Assembly (NCBI GenBank): GCA_937989585.1
Contig: CALKRW010000064.1
Location: 68,269 to 132,268 of the forward strand
Direction: 5' to 3'
Length of the DNA stretch: 64,000 bases
Origin: an uncultured Porphyromonadaceae bacterium
Lineage (GTDB): Bacteria; Bacteroidota; Bacteroidia; Bacteroidales; Muribaculaceae
The notes beneath the pieces are model-generated. The model was not told where the DNA came from. It searched no databases and worked only from the letters and a program-made list of their open reading frames with translations. Each line of letters begins with the position of its first letter. The first letter of the stretch is position 1. This document shows positions 36,285-44,401 of the stretch, in pieces. A program made the translations under genes and the position numbers.

Positions 36285-37397
36285 TTAATCAGGAAGCAGT
36301 GGCATAATGATTGAATTGGATATCAGCCAGTGCTTTTCGGAGATGCGGAGGTGGGTCCGGGTGATTTCTATATTATTGGAAGGAAGAGTGTGTGCAGCGG
36401 CGAGAAGTGACTCACGGGCGTCCGGAGGCAGGATGTCGAGGAACAGGCCTTCGGATGTGCGAAGTCGGGTAAAAATAAGATCGGCGAGACTGTCCCGTTC
36501 GGTTTCTTCATCTACAATCGCCGGGATTTTTTTATCATCTTTATCTGTGAGAGATGCGAGATAAGCGTTTATTTCGGAGGGATTGTAGCGCCGTGTTTTT
36601 CCGTCAAACGAATGGGCTGCCGGTCCTAAGCCGAGATAGGGTGTTGAGTCCCAGTAGGACGAATTGTGACGGGAGCGATAGCCGGGCAATGCGAAATTGG
36701 ATATTTCATAATGCTCGTAACCAATAGCCTTCGCAACCATTGTAAGCATCTCGTACATGTTCGCAACGGTATCGTCATCTGTCGGAGTGAGTTTGCCTGC
36801 GGCGACCAGTGCTGAAAGGCGCGTACCATGTTCATAAGTCAGCGCATAGGCCGAAAAATGCTCCGGTCTGAGGTCTAGCAAAGCATTCAGACTTCCTAGC
36901 CAGGTTTCCTCAGTCTGCAAAGGAAGACCATAAATCAAATCAAGGCTTATGTTGTCGAATCCGGCCCGACGCAAAGTGTAGAACGCTTCCTTGGCCTGCT
37001 CAGCCGTGTGACGGCGACCGACCGCGCGTAACTCATCGTCATAGAAACTCTGAACGCCCATTGACACGCGGTTAACGCCCAGACGTCGCCATGCCTTAGC
37101 CTTCTCAAGCGACACATCCTCCGGATTGACCTCAATGGTAAATTCCTCGACATTTCCGAGTGGTATCGGCGCAATGGCTGTGGCGAGATCCTTGACATCA
37201 AGAATTGAGGGTGTGCCCCCTCCGACATAGAGAGTACGTATTTCATGGTCGGCCTTGAGTTCGTGTACGCGACGTTTGAATTCTTCGGCAATTGCATGAC
37301 AGACTTCACCCGCCCGTCCGACACCCGGACGGGAGAAGAAATCACAATAGGCACACTTGCTGTGACAGAATGGGATGTGGATATAAACGCCGGACAT
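36285..37397 (-). CDS. hemW: HemW-like radical SAM heme chaperone
   Basis: A 370-residue radical SAM protein with the cluster motif HIPFCHSKCAYCDF (Cys11, Cys15, Cys18) and the family blocks TLYVGGGTPSIL and VNRVSMGVQSFYDDELRAVGR. It lacks the extra fourth cysteine that follows the motif in true coproporphyrinogen dehydrogenase HemN, so HemW is the better name; HemW handles heme delivery. It is the last gene of a bioB-trmH-radA-hemW run, 21 bp after radA. Confidence 0.9.
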   Translation of the reverse strand: MSGVYIHIPFCHSKCAYCDFFSRPGVGRAGEVCHAIAEEFKRRVHELKADHEIRTLYVGGGTPSILDVKDLATAIAPIPLGNVEEFTIEVNPEDVSLEKAKAWRRLGVNRVSMGVQSFYDDELRAVGRRHTAEQAKEAFYTLRRAGFDNISLDLIYGLPLQTEETWLGSLNALLDLRPEHFSAYALTYEHGTRLSALVAAGKLTPTDDDTVANMYEMLTMVAKAIGYEHYEISNFALPGYRSRHNSSYWDSTPYLGLGPAAHSFDGKTRRYNPSEINAYLASLTDKDDKKIPAIVDEETERDSLADLIFTRLRTSEGLFLDILPPDARESLLAAAHTLPSNNIEITRTHLRISEKHWLISNSIIMPLLPD

Positions 37398-37418
37398 ATT
37401 GGTTGGCTAATTAAACGA

Positions 37419-38789
37419 TTATGCAAAAAGTGTGCGGAATGCGTCTTCGACACGCGCCACGGGGTGCAGACGAATACTGAGGACCGAGGTATCAAAGCCC
37501 TTGATTGTACCTTGCGGTATCAGAATGTCCGTCATTCCGAGTTTCTGTGCCTCGAGTATGCGTTGTTCTATGCGGGTGACAGGACGTATCTCACCTGAGA
37601 GCCCGACCTCTCCGGCCATTACCCACCCTGCAGGGATAGCCATGTCAACATTGCTCGAAAGAATGGCGCAGATGACCGCAAGATCAATGGCCGGGTCGTT
37701 AATTTTAAGACCGCCGGCAATATTTAGGAAAACGTCTTTTGCACCAAGTTTGAAGCCAACACGTTTTTCAAGGACAGCAAGGAGCATGTTCATGCGCTTG
37801 CCGTCGAATCCGGTAACCGAGCGCTGGGGGGTCCCGTAAGCAGCAGATGACACCAGAGCCTGAACCTCGATGATGAAAGGCCGGATGCCGTCAAGTGTGA
37901 CGCCGACAGCTATACCGGACAACGAGTCATCCGAGTGGGTGACAAGCATCTCCGAAGGATTGGTAATTTCACGGAGCCCGCGCTGGCACATCTCATATAT
38001 GCCGAGTTCGGAGGTCGAGCCGAAGCGGTTCTTTATCGGCCGAAGAATACGGTAAAGATAATTTGAATCGCCCTCGAACTGAAGGACAGCATCGACAATA
38101 TGCTCGAGCACCTTCGGGCCGGCAAGAGCGCCGTCCTTGGTGATGTGGCCAATCAGCAGGACAGGCGTTCCGGAGGTCTTCGCATACCGCAGAAGTTGGG
38201 CGGCACACTCGCGGACCTGCGAGACAGAGCCAGCCGCCGACTCGAGCGTGTCGGTAGCGACAGTCTGGATGGAATCGACAATCAGGAGTTGCGGATTGAT
38301 TGCCTCGATGTGCTCGAAGATGGTTTCGAGAGATGTCTCGCAGACGATGAAGACATTGTCCGACCCCCGTCCGATGCGGTCGGCCCGCATCTTTATCTGC
38401 GAGGCACTCTCCTCTGCCGACACATAAAGTATGGTCTTGGACTTGATGGCAAGTATATTCTGAAGCACAAGGGTAGACTTACCGATTCCCGGCTCGCCAC
38501 CGACAAGCACCATTGAGCCACAGACTAAGCCTCCGCCGAGAACGCGGTTCAGTTCATGCGAAGGCATCGTGATACGCTGCTCCGATGTGGCGGTTATGTC
38601 GTTGACAGGTAGCGGTACACTTCTGACGGCAGAGGCATCGCGTGAAGTTATCGCCTTAGGCGAGGATGAGACGCGGTTCTCAACCATGGTGTTCCATGCA
38701 CCGCATGAAGGACACCGTCCGACCCACTTGGGGGAGTCGGCTCCACATTCCGTGCAATTCCAGATAGTCTTGTACTTAGGCTTTGGCAT
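37419..38789 (-). CDS. radA: DNA repair protein RadA
   Basis: A 456-residue protein: an N-terminal zinc ribbon (Cys12, Cys15, Cys26, Cys29), a RecA-like ATPase with Walker A GGEPGIGKST at 97-106, the RadA-specific KNRFG motif, and a C-terminal Lon-like domain (about 310-456). RadA promotes branch migration and helps process recombination intermediates. Gaps of 11 bp upstream and 21 bp downstream point to an operon. Confidence 0.96.
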   Translation of the reverse strand: MPKPKYKTIWNCTECGADSPKWVGRCPSCGAWNTMVENRVSSSPKAITSRDASAVRSVPLPVNDITATSEQRITMPSHELNRVLGGGLVCGSMVLVGGEPGIGKSTLVLQNILAIKSKTILYVSAEESASQIKMRADRIGRGSDNVFIVCETSLETIFEHIEAINPQLLIVDSIQTVATDTLESAAGSVSQVRECAAQLLRYAKTSGTPVLLIGHITKDGALAGPKVLEHIVDAVLQFEGDSNYLYRILRPIKNRFGSTSELGIYEMCQRGLREITNPSEMLVTHSDDSLSGIAVGVTLDGIRPFIIEVQALVSSAAYGTPQRSVTGFDGKRMNMLLAVLEKRVGFKLGAKDVFLNIAGGLKINDPAIDLAVICAILSSNVDMAIPAGWVMAGEVGLSGEIRPVTRIEQRILEAQKLGMTDILIPQGTIKGFDTSVLSIRLHPVARVEDAFRTLFA

Positions 38790-38800
38790 AAGAGGTAAAT

Positions 38801-39592
38801 CTATTTGTGTGCAGATGAAAATGCCCGGCGACGAAATTCGGCGAGTGTTATCGCTGTGGCCGTGGCAACATTAAGGCTTTCGGCTGTAGAACGGTCCGGA
38901 GGATAGGAGGGAATAAGCAGACGGTGGCTCACCGTGCGTGCGACTTCATCCGAAACGCCGTTGCCCTCATTGCCCATTACTACGATGCCTCGAAGGGAAA
39001 GGTCCGTCGAATAAATGTCTTCGCCGTTTAGAAAGGTTCCATATACAGGAACTCCGGCTGACGCCTTGGCGGAAAGAACCGAGGCGAGGTCATCCACATA
39101 ATGAACACGCACACGGGAAAGCGATCCCATTGTTGCCTGAACGACCTTGGGATTGAACACGTCGGCAGTGCCTTCGGACGCGAGGATATCGGTAACACCC
39201 ATCCAGTCAGCGACACGGATTATGGTACCGAGATTTCCCGGATCCTGAACACGGTCAAGTGCCAGCACAAGGTCCTCTCCTATCGAAGCGAAATCCGAAC
39301 GGCTTTCGGGAATCCGAAAGACAGCGATAATCTCAGGCGCGGTAGAAAGTTGCGTCATGCGCTCCAAGTCGGCACGGGTCGCCGCATAGACATTCTTCGC
39401 ATGGCTGACAATGTCGGGATGCTCTTCGAGCCATGCCGTAGAGGCGAAAATCATCTCGCAGTCAAAGCCATCCATAAGGTCTCCGGCGCACTTGACGCCT
39501 TCGGCCACGAACATGCCGAGTTCACGACGATATTTCACCTTGCCAAGAGAGGCTACAGTTTTCCGCAATGTCGCACTAACTGACTGATACAT
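38801..39592 (-). CDS. TrmH/SpoU-family RNA 2'-O-methyltransferase
   Basis: A 263-residue SPOUT methyltransferase: an N-terminal substrate-binding region (KVKYRRELGMFVAEGVK) and the knotted domain with LDRVQDPGNLGTIIRVADWMG, VVMGNEGNGVSDEV and ESLNVATATAI. It should methylate a ribose in tRNA or rRNA; the target cannot be set from sequence alone. It is 12 bp after bioB and 11 bp before radA. Confidence 0.9.
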   Translation of the reverse strand: MYQSVSATLRKTVASLGKVKYRRELGMFVAEGVKCAGDLMDGFDCEMIFASTAWLEEHPDIVSHAKNVYAATRADLERMTQLSTAPEIIAVFRIPESRSDFASIGEDLVLALDRVQDPGNLGTIIRVADWMGVTDILASEGTADVFNPKVVQATMGSLSRVRVHYVDDLASVLSAKASAGVPVYGTFLNGEDIYSTDLSLRGIVVMGNEGNGVSDEVARTVSHRLLIPSYPPDRSTAESLNVATATAITLAEFRRRAFSSAHK

Positions 39593-39604
39593 ATGAGGTG
39601 TAAA

Positions 39605-40591
39605 TTATTTAAGTCTGTATCCTGCTTTAGCAATTCGCTCGCAGTCAGCATCGATGGTTGAGCCGACTGTAGTGAGAAGGTCACCTACGATAGCGCTGTT
39701 GACACCGAGTCGCATGGCCTCGGCCTGAGCCTGCTCGCTAAGGCGCTGACGTCCGCCGGCAAAACGCAGGGCGACCTTGGGATGAATCATTCTGAACAGA
39801 GCGACGGTGTCAAGTATGTCATCCTCGGAAATCAAGGGCTGGTCGGCAAGCGGAGTACCGGGAATGGGACAGAGTATATTCAGGGGGATGCTGACAGGGC
39901 TGACCTGTCGTAGGGTCAGTGCCAGTTCAGCACGCTGACGCACAGTCTCGCCCATGCCGATGATACCTCCCGAGCAAATCTCGAAGCCCAACTCGCGTGC
40001 GGCGGCGATGGTTGCGAGTTTGTCCTCGATAGTATGGGTGGAGCAGAGCATGGGGAAGAACGAGGGCGCAGTCTCGAGGTTACAGTGATAGCGGCGTACA
40101 CCTGCATCCCAGAGTTTCCTGAGTTCGTCACGGGTAAGCAGTCCAAGCGAGGCGCAAGTCCGGATACCTGTATCTGCAGCCTTTCGCATCATCGTGCAGA
40201 TACGGTCGAGAGGTTCACCCTTTGCCAGACGCCCGCTGGTGACAAAGGAGAAACGATAGACGCCTTTCTCGGCTGAATAGTGGGCCATGCGCTGGCATGT
40301 CTCGTCATCGACCAGGTCGTAGGTATCACAGTTTGTCTTATAGTGTGCCGACTGGGCGCACCACTTGCAGTTTTCGGGACAGCGTCCCGAACGGCCGTTG
40401 ATGATGGAGCAGAACTCGAACTCAGCCGGAATAAAGGCCGAGGTGATTCCGGCCGCAGCCTCGCGGATGTCACTACTTGTCTGCGCATGGGTAGCGGGAG
40501 CTGCAAGAAGGTCGGCCATGGCATACGCTTCTTCCGGAGTAATGTCACTGCCGGCAAGAATCTTATCTTTCAATTCGGTAATTGCGGACAT
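39605..40591 (-). CDS. bioB: biotin synthase
   Basis: A 328-residue radical SAM enzyme with the signature GRCPENCKWCAQSAHY (Cys71, Cys75, Cys78), and conserved downstream blocks YHCNLETAPSFF and GGIIGMGET. It inserts sulfur into dethiobiotin. First gene of a four-gene run with trmH, radA and hemW; no other biotin genes lie nearby. Confidence 0.95.
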   Translation of the reverse strand: MSAITELKDKILAGSDITPEEAYAMADLLAAPATHAQTSSDIREAAAGITSAFIPAEFEFCSIINGRSGRCPENCKWCAQSAHYKTNCDTYDLVDDETCQRMAHYSAEKGVYRFSFVTSGRLAKGEPLDRICTMMRKAADTGIRTCASLGLLTRDELRKLWDAGVRRYHCNLETAPSFFPMLCSTHTIEDKLATIAAARELGFEICSGGIIGMGETVRQRAELALTLRQVSPVSIPLNILCPIPGTPLADQPLISEDDILDTVALFRMIHPKVALRFAGGRQRLSEQAQAEAMRLGVNSAIVGDLLTTVGSTIDADCERIAKAGYRLK

Positions 40592-40661
40592 ATCTTGGTA
40601 TTGTCTGAGGGGAGAGAAATATTTTCAGAATGCAATTAGAATTCAGTCAGAATGTGGTTTA

Positions 40662-40701
40662 AAAACATAAAGAGGTCAACGGACTGTCCGTCAACCTCTT
40701 T
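40662..40701 (-). terminator. rpsO terminator
   Basis: On the minus strand an AAAGAGGT/ACCTCTTT outer stem and an ACGGAC/GTCCGT inner stem, separated by a 2x2 internal loop, precede ATGTTTTT. It separates rpsO from bioB. Confidence 0.75.
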
Positions 40702-40748
40702 AGCGTAGTCTTTAAGCAGAGCGGAGGGCGCAGGTATGCGCCGGAGGC

Positions 40749-41024
40749 TTACTTGCGGATACCTAACTCTTTTTGTGCGATGATTGCACGGTAGCGTGTG
40801 ATGTCTTTGCGCTTGAGGTAGTCAAGCAGACGACGACGCTTACCTACGAGCATCTTAAGAGCGCGCTCTGTTGTATGATCTTTGTGATTTGACTTCAGGT
40901 GCTGGGTCAAATGAGCGATACGGACCGAGAACAATGCAATCTGTGCTTCAGGCGAGCCAGTGTCAGTCTTACCCTTACCGTACTTCTCGAAGATCTCTAC
41001 TTTTTCTTCAGAATTCAAGTGCAT
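40749..41024 (-). CDS. rpsO: 30S ribosomal protein S15
   Basis: A 91-residue protein with the S15 core: GSPEAQIALFSVRIAHLTQHL, then HKDHTTERALKMLVGKRRRLLDYLKRKD. It binds the central domain of 16S rRNA early in small-subunit assembly. It is transcribed alone, with a structured leader upstream and a terminator downstream. Confidence 0.97.
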   Translation of the reverse strand: MHLNSEEKVEIFEKYGKGKTDTGSPEAQIALFSVRIAHLTQHLKSNHKDHTTERALKMLVGKRRRLLDYLKRKDITRYRAIIAQKELGIRK

Positions 41025-41118
41025 TCTTATGAAAATTTGATAGGTGAGTGAAAAATATTGATTTTATGGCTGTTAGCGCCGGATTTGGAGGCCGGGCGCT
41101 TCAGCGAGTGCAAAGGTA
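41025..41118 (-). promoter_or_regulatory. rpsO promoter element and structured leader
   Basis: The minus-strand -7 element TACCTTTG (41111-41118) would start transcription near 41106, giving an 80-nt leader. The leader folds into a stable hairpin: AGCGCC at 41095-41100 (minus orientation) pairs with GGCGCT at 41075-41080, extended inward by CGG/CCG with one bulge. In several bacteria S15 represses its own mRNA by binding leader structures; whether this hairpin does so is inference. Confidence 0.45.
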
Positions 41119-41158
41119 GCAATTTTTATCGGAAAAATCCTAAAAATCGCGAATTATT

Positions 41159-41494
41159 TTAGTCGAGGTTGGGTTTGTCGGTTGCAGGATTGCGGAAGTA
41201 GAGTTTGTGGTCCACATATTCCTGTGTGGCGATGAGCGTGGGCTTGGGGAGTTTCTCGTAATAGCGGGAAATCTCAATCTGCTCGCGGTTCTCGGATACT
41301 TCCTCAAGGTTGTCGTTGAGCGAAGCGAATTCCTGGAGTTTCTTCTCGAGGTCGTGCTTCATTTCGCCGGCAATCTGGTTGGCGCGCTTGGCGATGATGC
41401 AGACTGTTTCGTAGACGTTGCCTGTGTCCTCGGACAACTTGATCATGTCACGGGTGACAGTGTTGAGGGGGGCGTTTGTTTTCTTGTAGTCCAT
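41159..41494 (-). CDS. rpoZ: RNA polymerase omega subunit (Bacteroidetes type)
   Basis: A 111-residue protein. The conserved omega/Rpb6 helix is visible in ETVCIIAKRANQIAGEMKHDLEKKLQEF. Bacteroidetes omega is divergent from the enterobacterial protein and often annotated only as Rpb6-like. It starts 52 bp after bamD on the same strand, a constant Bacteroidales pairing. Confidence 0.85.
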   Translation of the reverse strand: MDYKKTNAPLNTVTRDMIKLSEDTGNVYETVCIIAKRANQIAGEMKHDLEKKLQEFASLNDNLEEVSENREQIEISRYYEKLPKPTLIATQEYVDHKLYFRNPATDKPNLD

Positions 41495-41546
41495 TGTCTT
41501 TATGCTGTGGTTTCTTGTTTTATTCCTGATTATACGACTTTAGAGT

Positions 41547-42347
41547 TCAATCCTTGACGTAGCGCTGTGCAATCTTGAAGATGTTGTCGGCCTCTTCGCG
41601 GAAGGGACTCTCGGGATAGTTGTTGATGAACGAATAATACTCGTCGATGACGTCGCGGAAGCGGTCGGCCTTGCGTTCGTCGATACTTTGGGCGGCCTCC
41701 TGGTAACGTGCCTTGAGGACTAGCATCTCCAGTTCCTCCTTGTACTTCGAGTAAGGATAGGTCTTGATGGCGTTCTTGGCCACGATTACTGCCGACTCAT
41801 AGTTGTTGCCCAGATAGTTGCCGAGGTTGTAATAGAGTTGGGCGTTCTGCAGTTGCTTGAGTGTCAGTTTGTCCTGCAGTTCGAAGATTACGGTCTGTGC
41901 CAGGGTGACTCTGTCCGAGCGGGGATAGTAGTCGAGGAAGGCCTGAAGTTCCTCGATGGCCTTGATTGTTCCGCTCTGGTCCAACTGGGCCTCGGGCGAG
42001 TCGAGGTAATAGCCGTAGCCGCAGAAATAGCGGGCGAGTTCGGCGTATTTGCCTTTGGGATAGCGCTGATAGTAGAGTTTGAAGTAGGCGCAGGAGTTGA
42101 CGTAATCCTTGTTCTCGAAATAACTCATGGCCAGAAGGTAGAGCGATTCCTCGGCCTTGGGTGTACCCTTGAACTCGGTCACGCAGTCGCGGAGGACAGT
42201 CGAAGCCTGGGTGTATTTCTTCTGCTCGAAGGCGCGCTGGGCGTAGTCGAACTTCACGTTAGCGTCCGTGCTTTTGAGTACGCGCTGATATTCACCGCAA
42301 GAACAGAAGGTTACGAGCAAGAGGGCGTATAATGCGAATTTTTTCAT
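41547..42347 (-). CDS. bamD: BamD, outer-membrane assembly lipoprotein
   Basis: A 266-residue lipoprotein from ATG 42347 with lipidated Cys17 (LLLVTFCSCGEYQ), followed by five TPR-like helix pairs, for example NVKFDYAQRAFEQKKYTQA and CAYFKLYYQRYPKGKYAELARY. BamD works with BamA in inserting outer-membrane proteins. A start at 42395 would place the codon inside the promoter, so it is rejected; ATG 42353, two codons upstream, is equally possible. Confidence 0.92.
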   Translation of the reverse strand: MKKFALYALLLVTFCSCGEYQRVLKSTDANVKFDYAQRAFEQKKYTQASTVLRDCVTEFKGTPKAEESLYLLAMSYFENKDYVNSCAYFKLYYQRYPKGKYAELARYFCGYGYYLDSPEAQLDQSGTIKAIEELQAFLDYYPRSDRVTLAQTVIFELQDKLTLKQLQNAQLYYNLGNYLGNNYESAVIVAKNAIKTYPYSKYKEELEMLVLKARYQEAAQSIDERKADRFRDVIDEYYSFINNYPESPFREEADNIFKIAQRYVKD

Positions 42348-42392
42348 TGCCATTCGTGGAGTGATGATGAGGGAGAGGTGCATATAACGTGG

Positions 42393-42424
42393 CAAAGGTA
42401 CAAAAAAAGCGCGGATTTTCCCAA
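42393..42424 (-). promoter_or_regulatory. bamD-rpoZ promoter
   Basis: Minus-strand TTG at 42422-42424, a 21-bp spacer and TACCTTTG at 42393-42400, leaving a leader of about 40 nt. Confidence 0.75.
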
Positions 42425-42770
42425 GTTTTAAGAATCAAGAATCGCGAATTAAGAATATTTAGTGCAATATTTCGTGCATTGGACAAGAATAGATGACGGA
42501 TTTATACCAACAATGTCAATGTACTCTTTTTGTTCAGACACAAAAATTGTCTGAACGATGGAGAAAAACGCATGGAGAAGTTGGGCCGTCCGTTCTCAAT
42601 GATTTCGGAAGACGCTGCAAAGTTACGACAGCCGGGAGGCGAAATACACCTCCCGGCTGAATAGATTGGCAAAATCATAAAAAAAATTTTCTGGAAGTGA
42701 GTAATCCAAAGAAGAGAGTTATTATTAATAAGACATCGTAATCCGGGTATTCAAACGAGAATTCCATGCA
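42425..42770. other. gap between bamD promoter and accessory island, with a strong hairpin
   Basis: No gene is seen. At 42629-42659 an 11-bp perfect GC-rich stem (CAGCCGGGAGG) encloses a 9-nt loop. Neither flank has a real T-run, but position at the 3' end of the minus-strand accessory operon suggests it ends that transcript. Composition shifts from core-like to AT-rich just beyond it. Confidence 0.5.
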
Positions 42771-43136
42771 CTAATTAACAAATTGCGAACGATAATTTTC
42801 AGCCCAAATGTCACTGAGAAAGATACATATTAGCATAATCAAGGTGAGCATGTCAAACAGCAAAAGAATTTTATGCGATACGACCAACCTTACCAACAGG
42901 TGATTTAACAACACATAAAACAAATATATGCAAGGAATTATCATCAATATAAGAATATATCCAATCGGCTTATCCGCTATACGGACATTATAGGAGAAAA
43001 ACAGCGCAAAGAAAACGAAAGAACCAAAAAGATATAGGTAAGCCAAAAAATTCTTAACCAGAGTTTTTCTGTTCTTTATAATACGATATCGGCAGACCTT
43101 ATATAGCCTTAACATATTATGTGAGTCAAGTTCCAT
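42771..43136 (-). CDS. small three-helix membrane protein, putative immunity protein B
   Basis: A 121-residue protein with three hydrophobic segments (about 31-51, 58-82 and 89-111). It is recognisably homologous to the 96-residue protein at 44085-44375: both share a YLYLF opening helix, an NH-[IL]-L turn, a VSHK motif, an FD-[IM]-L motif and a late Asp at the end of helix three. It starts 9 bp after the hydrolase-like protein B stop. Inference: a membrane immunity protein guarding against its neighbour. I recognise no named family. Confidence 0.6.
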   Translation of the reverse strand: MELDSHNMLRLYKVCRYRIIKNRKTLVKNFLAYLYLFGSFVFFALFFSYNVRIADKPIGYILILMIIPCIYLFYVLLNHLLVRLVVSHKILLLFDMLTLIMLICIFLSDIWAENYRSQFVN

Positions 43137-43145
43137 GCTAACATA

Positions 43146-43835
43146 TTATTTATGTATATAGATTCCGTGGGGATTTGAATTCATTATCGATTTAAAAGCC
43201 GTATGTGGAAAAGGACTGATATTTGGTCTCACTATATCATAGGCCGGCTCTCCAAGGCTTTTATTGGCCGGAATATGTATTGTTTTGTATTTAGGTTTTG
43301 CTACTGGTATACCTGCTTCAAACATCACACTTTGGACTGTTGTTGCACAATTATTTCCCAGAAGTCTATAAGTGGTTTTGGATTTCTCAATAAAACTTTT
43401 TCGCATAATCGCATCTTGTTCTGATGTTGTCGAAATCTGATACCCTTCTGAAAAGCCATAGTTATTCATAGATTTATCTTCTTTACTTTCATCTGTACAT
43501 TTATTATATGATGAATGCATAAATTCATCAGGAGAATCCCAATTTCCTACGGCTATATCATTAAAAGGCCTGCCTCCAGTATGCTTCCCAGAAATATAAA
43601 CATTATTGCCATTAATAGAATAATATTGCCATTTCCCTTTCTCATCCTGAATCAGCATAGCCAAATGCTGTCCTCCCGAATGATTCAACACAACGATATC
43701 TTCGCCGGTCGGATCAATACAGTTTATGGGATTACCTCCGCAATATGAATATGGAGACAACGGAGGATAGGCTTGTATGTCAACAGACCATGCTAGCAAT
43801 GATATCGTAAATAAAGTTAAAATTAGATGTCTCAT
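43146..43835 (-). CDS. secreted RHS-core/hydrolase-domain protein B, putative toxin (downstream copy)
   Basis: A 229-residue protein: signal peptide 1-22, then an RHS-core C-terminal motif (SPYSYCGGNPINCIDPTGED, 27-46), with no RHS repeats before it. A C-terminal domain follows whose conserved residues include His57 (GGQHLAMLI) and Cys163 (NNCATTVQ), in the order expected of circularly permuted papain-like/NlpC-P60 hydrolases. Residues 1-80 are identical to copy A; the rest is clearly homologous but diverged. The RHS core normally precedes toxin domains in polymorphic toxins. It follows a degenerate fragment of the transglutaminase-like gene. Toxin activity is inference. Confidence 0.6.
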   Translation of the reverse strand: MRHLILTLFTISLLAWSVDIQAYPPLSPYSYCGGNPINCIDPTGEDIVVLNHSGGQHLAMLIQDEKGKWQYYSINGNNVYISGKHTGGRPFNDIAVGNWDSPDEFMHSSYNKCTDESKEDKSMNNYGFSEGYQISTTSEQDAIMRKSFIEKSKTTYRLLGNNCATTVQSVMFEAGIPVAKPKYKTIHIPANKSLGEPAYDIVRPNISPFPHTAFKSIMNSNPHGIYIHK

Positions 43836-43988
43836 TTCGGCAACAAATTTTCCTCGTAATATTTTTGACTTTCTTTGGCTTGTTTATACTTCCTTTCCAG
43901 AAATTCTTCAGTTGCTATGGTCATATGAGTTCTTTCAATTCCAACTTTGTCTCTTCCAACAAATGGATTAGATATGAAACATAGTCAT
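43606..43988. repeat. 383-bp near-identical direct repeat, downstream copy
   Basis: Matches 44877-45260 with one substitution (A/G in the CAGCAT-GCC context) and one missing C in a CCC run. It spans the first 77 codons or so of the hydrolase-like gene plus about 155 bp of the preceding transglutaminase-like gene. Similarity drops abruptly at both edges. Confidence 0.95.
43833..43988 (-). pseudogene. 3' fragment of the transglutaminase-like gene
   Basis: A duplicate of the last 51 codons of the gene at 45103-46134, with the ATGA overlap onto the following hydrolase-like gene preserved. A one-base deletion in the CCC run breaks the frame, and everything upstream of 43988 is unrelated. It has no start of its own. 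It is the scar of a cassette insertion or duplication, and may still carry the ribosome-loading signal for copy B. Confidence 0.85.
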
Positions 43989-44084
43989 CAATATAAGAGC
44001 CAACTATATATACTATAATGAAAATCCCAATACCAAGAAATTGAAAAGAATATAATGAAATTTATCTGATCGAAGTATTCTTAT

Positions 44085-44375
44085 CTAATGATCGACTGTT
44101 AAATCACATATAAACACAATAAATAATGTTAGGAATAGTAGAATATCGAAATTTGCAAGAAACTTATGTGATACTATTTTAAAAAACAATATATGATTGA
44201 TTATGACATAAGCGAAGTAAAAAGGCAATGTAATGAAAGCATATATAAATGTAGCAAAGAAACCAGTCGCATCCAATACCAGATAAGTGAAACAAGTTAC
44301 AATTAATATGAAAAATAAATACAGGTATACATAAGCCCATGTTATCTTTAATTTCGAAATAGAAGGTTGATTCAT
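44085..44375 (-). CDS. small three-helix membrane protein, putative immunity protein A
   Basis: A 96-residue protein with hydrophobic segments at about 11-34, 38-65 and 72-92. It shares with the 121-residue paralogue the order YLYLF, Pro, YV-x-x-NH, VSHK, FD-x-L and a terminal Asp, but lacks the paralogue's 20-residue N-terminal extension. It begins 26 bp after hydrolase-like protein A and is very AT-rich. Its constant position after each hydrolase suggests a cognate immunity role in the inner membrane (inference). Confidence 0.6.
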   Translation of the reverse strand: MNQPSISKLKITWAYVYLYLFFILIVTCFTYLVLDATGFFATFIYAFITLPFYFAYVIINHILFFKIVSHKFLANFDILLFLTLFIVFICDLTVDH

Positions 44376-44401
44376 ATACTTGGAAGAATTACGTTTTATA
44401 A

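Noticed and set aside
42348..42395. Longer bamD start at 42395
   Set aside because: It overlaps the -7 element and would bury the lipoprotein signal peptide.
43836..43988. A second complete transglutaminase-like gene before copy B
   Set aside because: Only the last 51 codons are present, with a frameshift; upstream sequence is unrelated.
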